A stretch of 64,000 nucleotides of DNA. It comes from Enchytraeus crypticus. Its lineage: Eukaryota; Annelida; Clitellata; Enchytraeida; Enchytraeidae. Shown one piece after another: positions 1-9,822 of this stretch. The notes under the pieces were generated by a model, which saw only the letters and a list, made by a program, of their open reading frames with translations, was not told where the DNA came from and ran no database searches. The number at the start of each line of letters is the position of its first letter. Position 1 is the stretch's first letter. Made by a program: the position numbers and the translations under genes. Where the stretch lies: positions 277,001 through 341,000 of the forward strand of contig CAJHZI010000780.1 of NCBI GenBank assembly GCA_905160935.1, read 5' to 3'.

Positions 1-459
1 CAGAATCAATTACACTTTGCTTTCACTATTTTAAATTTCATCAAATTAATGCTATATGATTTTATTTTCATCATATTAATAGCTAAATGCCAAAAAACTA
101 CTTCAGTGTCACACCCAAGAGTTGATCAATACTGATAGCCAGTGGTTAAATTGAGAATTTAGAGCTACAAGAACGGTCAGAATCTTTCGTGCCCTCCTGT
201 AATGTATTTACCATTCTCCTGGAATCTAATGCGGGCCCCTAGCAGGGGTAAGCACCAGAAAAAATGAATAGTAGTTGTAGAATGCACTTATGTGTACAAG
301 CAACACTTGTAATCGTAGGTGCTGGAAAAAGAAGGCATCAAACTAGTCCCAATCCACTCCACTAAAAGTGATCTATGACTACGAGAGCTAGGAGAACTGA
401 GTTCTCTTGCCTCCCCCCACCCACTTAAATCCCTGCTGATAGAGGTCTAGCTCACTTAC
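1..459. other. no feature seen (kinase intron or 3' flank)
   Basis: This stretch is downstream of the last kinase exon in the window. I see no further exon with kinase-like translation, so the rest of that gene probably lies left of the window. Confidence 0.5.
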
Positions 460-1491
460 AAGTCCATTGTGGCCTCTGATGTTAGTCCATGATTCCACAG
501 GCTCCTTTACAACCTAACAAAAATTAGAATAGATATCATTACATTTGCTCTACTTATTTACTTCGTTCTACAACAGATCAAGAATGATAAATTTAATAGA
601 TATAGTTTTAATAAACTATACAATAATAGTTTATTAAATAGTTTCAATAGTTTATAATAGAGAATATTAAATAGTTTACATTTCATTGTCTACAAAAACC
701 TTGATTTACACTATAGAAGAGCACTTAGAAAGGGACTCTTAGTTCACTGCCCACTGGCAGGTCCATGGTAGATAATGCCTCCAATCTTCTCTGTCTTCCG
801 CTTTCCTCTTCACAAGGAAAGGGACTAAGACAGAAATAAGTAAGACCCTGAAACTAGAATGTTCTAATAATCTCCTGATAATGCAATGTTCATCTAAAAA
901 AGGCAAAGCGTAATATAAATACACTGAAGAAGTGAAGAGTCTACCTGAACTATGTCAGGAAATGCCTCAAAATAATTCAACAGCGTCGTCTTACCGCAGC
1001 CAATATTTCCCTCAATAGACACCTATAAAAACACAAGAAGTATAAAGTTATAAAACATTCATGAAGGTGGATTTTGGCTGTGCCGATACATTGCGCTTTT
1101 AAATGTCTCAGATCTTCCTACAGCAGCACCAAATTAAAATAATCGTATTATTTCATAATAATTGTTGTGTGTATAGTACTGTTGTAAGTTCTTATTTGTT
1201 ATTTTCTATAGTATAGTAATGACCTAGTGTGACAATTGCAAACACTAAAAAAATCTTTCAGCACTTTAACAAGGATGTCTCCATTTTGCCTTCGAGTGAG
1301 AAAACTTAAATAGTACGAAAATAGCAAATAAATCATATAGCTTAATTGAATACACTATAGAAATTTAAAATTTTGAAGAAAAATTACCAAATGAAGACAA
1401 TTCTAAACAACAGGAAACTATATGAGGATAGAAGTTACCGTAAACTGCTTTTGACTGAAATTAAGCTTTTTCATCATTCCATGTACGCCCT
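460..1491 (-). CDS. TK2: deoxynucleoside kinase, TK2-like (partial, 3 exons)
   Basis: Deoxynucleoside kinases phosphorylate deoxynucleosides in the salvage pathway; TK2 does so in mitochondria. Minus-strand exons: 1491..1439, 1022..945 and 513..460, all joined in phase 0 with GT-AG introns. The second exon encodes a P-loop, GNIGCGKTT, in the context VSIEGNIGCGKTTLLNYF. The third encodes EPVESWTNIRGHNGL, which resembles the EPVSKWRNVRGHNPL region of TK2 more than dCK. The first exon ends QKQFT and holds an in-frame ATG at 1477..1475. It also has a possible acceptor (CAG at 1494..1492), so it may be internal and follow a leader-peptide exon that I could not find. The lid and substrate-binding C-terminal half is missing because the gene leaves the window at base 1. 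Family assignment is strong; the exact orthologue is less certain. Confidence 0.85.
739..815 (-). repeat. non-LTR retrotransposon tail (LINE-C) in kinase intron
   Basis: The minus strand encodes KRKAEDREDWRHYLPWTCQ and a stop. A second copy at 34945-35155 (plus) encodes a similar but longer end. The RKAEDREEW-type motif is typical of the C-terminus of reverse-transcriptase ORFs of non-LTR elements. It lies in the intron between kinase exons 2 and 3. Confidence 0.65.
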
Positions 1492-1659
1492 CTGCGGATT
1501 GTGAAATACAAATAATTGAAGACATCAAATACTTTAATATATAATTTTCTGTTTATCTACTAGATCTCTAACATTATACGAACAAACAATAAATGAATAA
1601 AGTACAATAAACACAAGTGGACTTCAAGGAGATATTGGTCTCTTAACCGAAAGCTGAGC

Positions 1660-1800
1660 AACAATACAACAACAATACGATTAGAGTGCTGCTGTTATCC
1701 ACGACAAAACTAAGCACTGTGGAACCAAATCAAAGCCGATGAGCAGAGTTAGAAGTCCATAAACCGTGCAAGCCAAAACCCCAGTATTCAGTTAAAGGAA
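1660..1800 (-). repeat. Repeat D copy (TTG-tailed)
   Basis: It begins on the plus strand with CAACAACAATACGATTAGAG and continues with GTGCTGCTG and the GATGAGCAGAG block shared with copies at 21010 and 37080. Read on the minus strand, it ends in TTG repeats, the expected polarity of a retroposon tail. Confidence 0.7.
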
Positions 1801-2264
1801 GGGTACTAGCGGAATGGAGGTCTTTACGTGATGGTCTCAGTTCGTGGACATTCGATAGGAAAAATCAAGATCAAAAATGAAAAGCAAGCCTAGGAACAGA
1901 ACCTGCAAATTCTCATCAGAAGTGGGATACCTAACAGACCGGGTAACTGGCTGATCAGTAACTAAAAAGATGCCTTAAAATAGCCAAACAAAAGCTCTAA
2001 GCTTTACAATTATCACGAATTGCTGTTTCGGCCCAACTTACAAATAAGAAGCATGCTAATAGAAATTTTAAAAAATGAACACATCAGGAAATATTACATT
2101 CAAAAACTTTGATAAATTGCCATTTGCTAAACTTACCCAACTCATCAATATCAAACATAGGAAAGGCTGGCATAGCATTGTCCATTCTGTATCTGGAGCT
2201 TGTGATCTTTACATGTATCAGATTCAATATAGCTGAGGCTCCTTAAATCTAAAGAAGTTACACC

Positions 2265-2267
<3 letters not shown>

Positions 2268-2335
<68 letters not shown>
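2268..2335. repeat. (TA)n microsatellite
   Basis: About 68 bases of uninterrupted alternating TA. Confidence 0.95.
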
Positions 2336-2337
<2 letters not shown>

Positions 2338-2596
2338 CCATTTTTATCAGGACTAAACGGACTAAATTTTAAAAATTCACATTTGACTTATTCTTTACAG
2401 TAAATGTATCATACATATTATAGTCTCATTATAATAGTTGGCTTTTTGTGAACGTACGTGTGTGATCAGCAATTAAAATCAGTTATTAGTGATGAGTATT
2501 AGTTGCAAAAATAAGGGCTTTGTTTATTAATACTTCAGGCCTACTCAGATGTTTATAAATAAAGATTCCCGCCATGCTAATGCAGTTTAGTGTTAC

Positions 2597-2725
2597 CAAC
2601 AACAACAACAACAGATTTAGAGTCCGACTGTCGTCCATGGCAACATTGAGCATTATAGTACCAAATCCACTCCGATGAGAAGAGTGTGGGGTCCAAAGAG
2701 TGTGGAGAGTTGATTGCGGGAGTCT
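2597..2725 (-). repeat. Repeat D copy
   Basis: Same family as 1660-1800. A CAA-repeat start, then TTAGAGTCCGACTGTCGTCC and GATGAGAAGAG. It lies tail to tail with the plus-strand copy that ends at 3205. Confidence 0.65.
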
Positions 2726-2859
2726 TTCGTAAAATCAAACAGCTTTGTAATTCGACGGAAGCAGCATCGTAAAACAATTAGGCAATATGCACTGAAACTA
2801 CTACAACCGATTCGTTGTTCTGCCGGTGTCTCAATAAAACTTTTACTTGACTTAATCAG

Positions 2860-3205
2860 CCTACTCCTATGCTGCACCGCAGATCAGGAATTCTCTTTCA
2901 TCTACTCTTTAGAATTCGTCCTTTAAATCACATCGCCCTCCGCTTTCCTATGAGCAGTTCTATATGCAGTTGAAGACCCATCTTTTCCGTCTCTTTTTTC
3001 CATCCAGTGCCTATGAGTTGCGACCAGAACGCAAGCCTCCTTTTCTTTAATTTCCTTTATCTTTGGACTGATTTTTTGGATATTGTCATTTGCGCCGTTT
3101 TGGACCTTCTTTTTGAACACCGGCTGGGATTTGTCTCAATAGTGCTCGATGTTTTCATTGGCGACAATAGCACTCTAATTATTGTTATGTTATGTTTATG
3201 AGCGT
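2860..3205 (+). repeat. Repeat D, longest copy, with LINE-like coding end
   Basis: The 5' part translates to a QLKTHLFRL-like end, the motif that closes many CR1/L2-type reverse-transcriptase ORFs. It is followed by a 3' UTR-like stretch and the family end GCGACAATAGCACTCTAATT with a degenerate TTG tail. This suggests Repeat D is the 3' end of a non-LTR retrotransposon. The copy is 5'-truncated and the coding part is not open for any length. Confidence 0.6.
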
Positions 3206-3214
3206 CGTTGTAGA

Positions 3215-4080
3215 AAAGCTCCTCTTGCACTAGGCAAAACTTGCAGGGAGAACTGCTGCAATCTTTGCTAATCTAAAATTCTTATGTAACGCTTCTGCAA
3301 TTGGTTCCAAAAACAATTTTAAATCAAGCAGATTGAAAAGTGGGTCTGATCTATTCAATCTTAGCTTCGTTACGTTGCAACAATCGGATAAGCTAATGAA
3401 GCTCATTTTAATTATGAAGGTCTACCACATTAAGTTCTAGCTCAGCAGCCTTTCTATTTTAAGCAGTGTGTAGACTCGGGCAGTGTGGGAGTCTGCGCGT
3501 AGGTAACAAGATATGGGACCTACGTATCACTGATGGCGGGTTCTGACGGTGTGGTTTAAATGAACTGTTCGATTGTCGTTATTAAAGTGCATTACACTTC
3601 AATCAAACATCTTAAATAAGCAATGTCTTAAATGAGCATCTGATGCTCCTGATTTTTCCTAGCGGTCATGCCTCGAGGTCCCAGCAGCCGTCAAACGCAG
3701 TTAACACTGTTATGTTATGGTAATCAGCAATAAAAATCACTATTTTTGTTGACCATTTTTGGGGTGGCCACGGGGGTGGCCAGCCCTTCATTTGGGATGG
3801 CTGTGGCCACCCCTCAGAACCGCCACTGTGCGGTTCTAACTTTTAAGACTATGCGAATTAGCAACCATTTATAATTAGAAACAAAAAGGATTGGATAATT
3901 ATAATGGACGTATGATTCATTGTATGATCACTAGTGACGTAAAAAATATAACCCTCATACGTCTTGGCCCAATCATCTTGCAGATCTCTATAGGATAACT
4001 CATCAGGCGCTCAGTAAGTCCAAGGACAGTCATTTTCTTCTCTAGTAAATGGCAAGATGCCTACTGCAGTCTACCTCAAC
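3215..4080. other. AT-rich intergenic DNA, no gene seen
   Basis: No open frame or exon-like island. A short GC-rich tract at about 3755-3830 repeats GGTGGCCA-type words and looks like the end of a decayed DNA element. That reading is weak. Confidence 0.5.
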
Positions 4081-4114
4081 TGGAATATTATTAAAAAATA
4101 ATATTATAGTATTA

Positions 4115-4166
4115 ATAGTCTCTAATAGTATTAAAAATACATATTATTAATACTATTAGAGACTAT
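4115..4166. repeat. 20-bp perfect inverted repeat (hairpin)
   Basis: ATAGTCTCTAATAGTATTAA at 4115-4134 is the exact reverse complement of 4147-4166, with a 12-base AT-rich loop. It sits just before a SINE-B copy. No poly-T tract or gene end follows, so it is not read as a terminator. Confidence 0.85.
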
Positions 4167-4191
4167 ACTCCAAGGGGCAAACAGTACATAC

Positions 4192-4430
4192 ATTACAGTA
4201 AAATGATCAACTATGTTGATATCTATCACTTTTAATACCACATGTTTAACTCGTTAGGCAAATTATTCCATTTTCCGTGTAACCAGTCCAGTGAATGTCA
4301 GAGATTTTATTCTCAGATCAGCGCGGCTCGGAATCGAATCCACGAGGGTTCAATTCACCTCAGGATCTCTCGTTTAAAACTATAAAGCGATACCCGTCGC
4401 CTCTAACCAATGCACTATTGACACATTGAC
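4192..4430 (-). mobile_element. SINE-B copy (tRNA-derived)
   Basis: Read on the minus strand it has a tRNA-like head with a diverged B box, then the block CTGAGGTGAATTGAACCCTC, and ends in AAAAGTGATAGATATCAACA. This copy is nearly full length compared with those at 39792, 42794 and 43808. Confidence 0.75.
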
Positions 4431-4939
4431 TTCATAAAAGCTTTAACTCTAAAGGATGCGACCACCGAGATAATTTCCCATTTCATTCTTTTGTATCAGC
4501 ATTTATCGACTAAAAGAAAACAAGACTAGTGCAGCATTTGTTGTCTATTCTGTTCTAAGGTTTTAAGCTCTAATTAGTATTAATTTTAACGAAGAATGTC
4601 AATAATAAAACATTAACATTTAAATACAATTTATAGTCGTAAATTTAACTTAAATGCAACTTTCACAAAATTTAGTAGAATTAAAAAAAAGACATCACAA
4701 TAAACTACAGTGATAGATTATTCAATTGAAATACTGAAAATCTATCAGAAATGTCTGAATAAAATTTTAAATTTATGTAACGCTAATCGAAGCTGGTGTT
4801 AATTTTGTGAAGCCAAGGTTACATTGGCACTTAGATGAACTCATTGTTTAACTTGATAATCAAATTGAATAATTAATAAACACAGCAATACTGAGAAAAT
4901 ACTTTATGAACTTTAAAGAAAACTGAATAGTAATAACAC

Positions 4940-5077
4940 GGCTGGAGCCAGTGGTGAAGTCGGTAAGACATTCGACCGCGGAACAGTGTGTGCGGGGTTC
5001 AAATCCTGGGCTCACCCATCACTGACATCACTTTCGAGTGAGAAAACTGACGTGAACATTAGCTTTACCAGATTTTA
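4940..5077 (+). mobile_element. SINE-A copy, next to zinc-finger stop codon
   Basis: Full-length copy. The A box TGGTGAAGTCGG and B box GGTTCAAATCC fit RNA polymerase III internal promoters. The tail reads GAGTGAGAAAACTGACGTGA. It ends about 8 bases before the last coding base of the minus-strand zinc-finger gene (5085), so it would form the start of that gene's 3' UTR in antisense. Confidence 0.9.
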
Positions 5078-5084
5078 ATCTATT

Positions 5085-7114
5085 TTACGTCAGCATCGTT
5101 TCTTGAACACCAGTACATTTAACAGATCTCTTTTTATGTAGTTTAAGATCCGCGCGTTGTTTATAAGCTTTCCCGCAGACATCACACGAGAAAGGTTTTT
5201 CACCGGTATGAGTTCTCATGTGGGATTGTAGATGTCCATACTGAGAGAATCTTTTGTCGCAATACTCGCAGCGATACGGTTTGACACCCGTGTGCACACG
5301 CATGTGCACCGTCAGAGCTCCGCTGAACAGAAAACACTTTCCACACTTACTACACGCGTACTTCCTTTCTCGCGTGTGAGTAGCAATGTGTTGACGTAGC
5401 AGTGAAACGCTGACGTATTTCTTATTGCAAATATCGCATTCCTCGAATCTTGACCCGTGAATTCGCTGGTGGAGTCTTAGACTACTCAGCGTGGCATAGG
5501 TTCTGTTGCATTTCCCACAAACATGATATTTACCCCGTAGCGCCTTCCTAGCCCCAATTCTATCTCGGACTCTATATCCAGCGTGCTTCTCAGCCACGTG
5601 TCTATACAAGGCTTTCCTACCCGCACACTTCACACCACATCTTCCACAGGTTCTCAACAGCGGTTTACCCTGACCATGTCGCAACATATGTTCCTGCAGC
5701 GTTGCCTTCTGCGTGAACGAATGCCCACACAAGTCACAAAGGTGAGGTCGCCGTCCCGAGTGCAAGAGTTGGTGTCGTAGAAGATTTGATCTTTGAGAGA
5801 ACCGAGCTAAACATTGACTGCACTCAAACGGTTGTTCGCGAGTGTGTGAACGCATGTGAACGATCAGATAGTTCGGCTGACTGAACGCTTTGTTACATAC
5901 GCTACAGACATATGCCTTCATTGGCCTAGAGATGTACTTGCAGGTTTTTTCAGTTCTCTTGTCGGTTCTCCTGAATCCAGCATTTACAGCAGATTTAGAA
6001 ATTACAGGTTCTTTTAATCTTATATATTTTATACTGCTCGGAATTAGTTGGTCTGGTGAATATTCAGAATTTGGTTTTTCTACAGATGCTGAGGTAACAC
6101 TGTCAAGCTTTCTATATAATTTTTCTACAGATGTTGAGATAATACTGTCATGAATTTTAGACGGATCTTCTACTGATACTGAGGTAACATTGTCAACATT
6201 TCTAGATGGTTTTTCTACTGAGGATGCGGTAAAACTGTTAAGAGTTCTAGACAAATTTTCTACAGATGCTGAGGTAACACGGTTAAGCGTTCTAGATGAT
6301 TTTTCTACAGGTGGTAAGGTAACACTGTCAAGAGAATTAGACAGTTTTTCTAGAGATACTGAGGTAACACTGTCAAGAGTTCTAGATGATTTTTCTACTG
6401 ATGCTGAGGTAACACTGTTAAGCGTTTTAGAAGGCTTTTCTACAGAAGCTGTGGTAGCACTGGTAACATTTCTAGATATTTCACTGTTCTCTGAGGAAAT
6501 AATTGATGCAGTGATCTCTTGACCTTCACCTTCATTGAGTGTGTCAGCTCTCCTTGACCTTACCATAGTAGTTTCTTGATCAACTCTGAAACAACGTAAT
6601 CTATCAAATAACAATAAATCTTTGAATGTATGCAGGCAGTAAAAGATTTTCAAATATATTGTAGCTGGGTATTTTTCATAGACAGAAAAGATATACTGTA
6701 AAGTGGACTCAAAGACCGGACACTGGCCATGACACCGCTACGCTATACAAATTGTCGGAGGTTATTATAATTATTGCTGTCTGCCCTATGTTTAGAGACA
6801 ATAGGAAACTATAGATTCATTTTGATACAAGATATTTTAGATATAAAAATGTTAAACAGAAATGTTTATTGTAGCAATAATAATTTTACACTCATATAAC
6901 TACTGACTAATTAGAAAATTTCAATGTAGAAAAATGACGCCAAGAAATACAACGGCTTCAGGATACAATGATATTAATTTCAGATTTTATGATGTATATA
7001 ATTACATATATTTAATTGTGTATATAATAATTTTATATATGTAGATATATATGTGTATATAATTGTTTCTTATTATAAATATATATTTTATATATATATT
7101 CTTCTATATATAGG

Positions 7115-7153
<39 letters not shown>

Positions 7154-7574
7154 AGAAAAAATAATTTTAACAAAAATTAATTAAAGATGTTAAAGCCAGA
7201 CAAATCAGTGCATACACTATAGTATATCTGCTGAGCTGCTCGTTAGATACTCCGAGGTCTCTGAGATGTCTGAAGATCAGTGCAAGAGATTCCGTGCCGA
7301 CTCGCTCGGCCGGGAGTCTCACTTCTCCCAGATACATGAAGTCCAGCACAATCTCGAGCACTGACGAATCTATCCCAATCATATGCACCTTTGCAACAGG
7401 TTCAGAAATTCTCGAAAAAGCGTCTCTGAAAATGTGACTATTCGAGGCCAGCACGGCGCGATGTACTGGGAACTCTCGATCGTCCGCTAACAGCACGGCA
7501 TCGCAGAGTGTTCCAGTCCTGCGGAACTTGTGAAACTGCAGACAGATGTCTCTAGAATGTTCGGCGGAGGCCAT
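5085..7574 (-). CDS. BTB domain / C2H2 zinc-finger protein
   Basis: Predicted nuclear DNA-binding regulator. Two coding exons: 7574..7216 and 6585..5085. The intron has donor GTATGC and acceptor TTTCAG and the phases match, giving 619 residues. Exon 1 encodes a BTB/POZ dimerisation domain (about residues 10-115; [20 protein letters not shown] is diagnostic). Exon 2 opens with a low-complexity linker of about nine 15-residue repeats (residues about 159-292, consensus [15 protein letters not shown]), then nine C2H2 fingers from about residue 345 to 610. The seventh to ninth are joined by TGEKP-like linkers. The last finger is C2HC (final ligand Cys in KKRSVKC), and finger 4 has a basic, diverged core. 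There is no BACK domain. The orthologue is not identifiable from the fingers by eye. The upstream ATG at 6653 in the exon 2 frame is inside the intron and is not used in this model. Confidence 0.88.
6046..6465 (-). repeat. 45-bp coding minisatellite in zinc-finger gene
   Basis: About nine imperfect in-frame copies of a 45-base unit. On the plus strand each reads like GATTTTTCTACTGATGCTGA plus AGGTAACACTGTC. Each unit encodes 15 residues rich in Ser, Thr, Val and Glu, so length changes keep the frame. Confidence 0.85.
7115..7151. repeat. (TA)n microsatellite in BTB-ZF intron
   Basis: Alternating TA run close to the donor of the only intron. Flanking sequence from 7000 is also strongly AT-rich. 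Confidence 0.9.
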
Positions 7575-8497
7575 TCTTCACTGAAAAATGTTAAAATGCG
7601 TCTTAAACAAGCATGCTATTCCCTTTGAAATCTGTCTCTGGTTAATAATATATTTTCTGTTGTTTACAATTTGCATCAAGTATTCTTAAATGCAACATAG
7701 CTTCCTCAACTTGTGTACATGAATTACTTTAATAGAAACATGAGAGTGCTATATATGCAGGGCTTAGAGCCTATGTAGTTGTTCACTAATTCACTGACCT
7801 AATTTTTAAAAAATTATTTGATCAGACATGCTGATGTACATCAACAAAAGATATGTCTGATTCGATTTATTAATCTTCAATTCTGACCCACAATTACTGT
7901 AAAACTTCTTTTCAAATCGACTTTTCGCTTTTTTACATACGTGTAGTCATTCTCTTAGGCTAAATTTGTATCCAATTGCTACAGTTAGAATAATTTCATT
8001 ACCAAAGTTATTATTTTAAAAGCTTGTGACTGTGTCGTATCTATGGTATAGAGAATGTTTACGAGTAACGGTTGCTAAGCAACTACAGGTGCTGTGCTTT
8101 GATTAATATCTAATATTCCTCAATTTGTTTTCGAATATTATTATTTACTTTTGTAGCGTCAACTTAGGAGGTTTAGAAAGGTATAAAGTTTATATTATCA
8201 GGTAAAAAGCATTAATTGATAGAATTCGTAAGAGATAAATTAGCCATTGCCGTATAATGTATAAAAATTATATAGATTTCAACTGGGTTAGATTATTCCA
8301 ATCACTTAATATTTTAAGTACCCTATAGTCCTGTATAAGAATATATGAAACATCAGCAGTATTCCTGGGTGTAGGACTAATTAAATGAATGCTGATCAAC
8401 TAAAATTAAATATTTAACATTCTTCTGATTTTATTTTAAAGGATATATCAATCACTCCACAACCTTCATATCCATCAGTTTCCCAAACAATCTAATC
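7575..8497. promoter_or_regulatory. shared upstream region of BTB-ZF and TEKT1
   Basis: The two genes are divergent, with 923 bases between their start codons. A likely 5' UTR exon of TEKT1 ends near 8180 (AAG before GTATAAAG). An acceptor is possible at 8439-8441 (TTTTAAAG), which would leave a short leader before the ATG at 8498. No clear TATA box is seen on either side. Confidence 0.45.
8071..8083. promoter_or_regulatory. X-box-like RFX site upstream of TEKT1
   Basis: GTTGCTAAGCAAC is a perfect palindrome of two RFX half-sites (GTTGC/GCAAC). RFX factors control ciliary genes in animals, and tektin is a ciliary protein. It lies about 100 bases upstream of the possible 5' UTR exon end near 8180. 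Confidence 0.6.
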
Positions 8498-9788
8498 ATG
8501 GCAAACCTTTATCGGCCACCTCCTAAGTTTATGCCGCCGGAGTGGGTTATAAACAATCAGATGAAGTACGCGAATGCCGAAGGAGAGAGGGCTGCTGCGG
8601 AGAGACTCGCTGATGAGGTCATCAGGGTCATTGACGAAACTACGAAAACAACCACCAGGGTTCAGCGAGATGTCAACAAAAAACTAGGTATTAATCAGTC
8701 AGTCATACAACCGACCAGGGGCGTCTTCTCCCCTCTTTGGTGTAGGACGCAAAACACAACTTGGTGGGGTATCGTACTATTGTACCCCCTAAGTTTGATT
8801 TTCAGGTAAACCTAAGAAATTTGTGACGCAAACTGTGTCATCAGTTATATGGCGATGACAGCCCTTCATCCGATCAATCTGTCTGTGAATCATGCAATCA
8901 ATCAATCAATATCATAAAATTAATCAATCAATCTGTCAGTCAAGCAGTCAATGTGTATATTGTATTTCGCTGTAAGGGAAATCCAGAAAGTTCCAGTGCA
9001 GAGTTAAGTCATTCTCGATCCTGTTCTGTGATATTTTAATTTTAAATTATTTGTCGCATACCAGGATATGAAGTTTAAAAATCAGATTCAGGTTCAAGAT
9101 TTAAAATATCTAATTCAAGTATCCTAGCATTAGACCAACAACTGTGTAATTGTTTGATATTGGTTTGAACAATGCAGTTAAAATATAATCACTTTTACGT
9201 GTTACTTGAAAAGAATATGTAATTTAGAATGCACGGACAGCTTGGATCAAGTCTTGCAAGTACCTGTTTAATTGATGGATCTTAAGACTGATTGATTGAT
9301 AGACTGACTGATTGATTGATGGATGATATGATTGATTGATTGATAGACTGACTGATTGATTGATTGATGATATGATTGATTGATTGATTGACTGATTGAT
9401 TGATTGAATGATTGATTTATGATAGGATTGATTGATTGAATGACTGTTGATTGACGATACGATTGAAAATATGATTGATTGATTGATAGAATGACTGACT
9501 GATTGATTGATTCATGGTATGATTGATAGCTTGATAGAATGATTCAATGATTGATTGATAGAATGTCTGATTGATTGATTTGTGGATTGAAAACGAGCAG
9601 ATCAGAGGATCGAGGAGGTTAAGTTCTGGGACAAGGAGGTGGGAGATAAGTTGGAGAGTTTTAGGAGTGAGAGCGATGCACTGCTGATGTATGAGGAGAG
9701 ACTGGACAGAGCCATGGCGGCTCTGATACAACCGCTCAGTGTGGCTCAGCAGTGCCTGGCTTACAGGTCCTCCCGCATTCTTACTTCT

Positions 9789-9822
<34 letters not shown>

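Noticed and set aside
4115..4166. Hairpin as a bacterial-type terminator
   Set aside because: Eukaryotic context, no adjacent gene end and no T-run.
5583..6522. Plus-strand open frames opposite the zinc-finger exon
   Set aside because: Shadows of the minus-strand coding sequence and its 45-bp repeat.
6586..6653. The in-frame ATG at 6653 as start of an independent zinc-finger protein
   Set aside because: The sequence reads through a good acceptor (TTTCAG), and splicing from the BTB exon keeps the frame, so these codons are intron.
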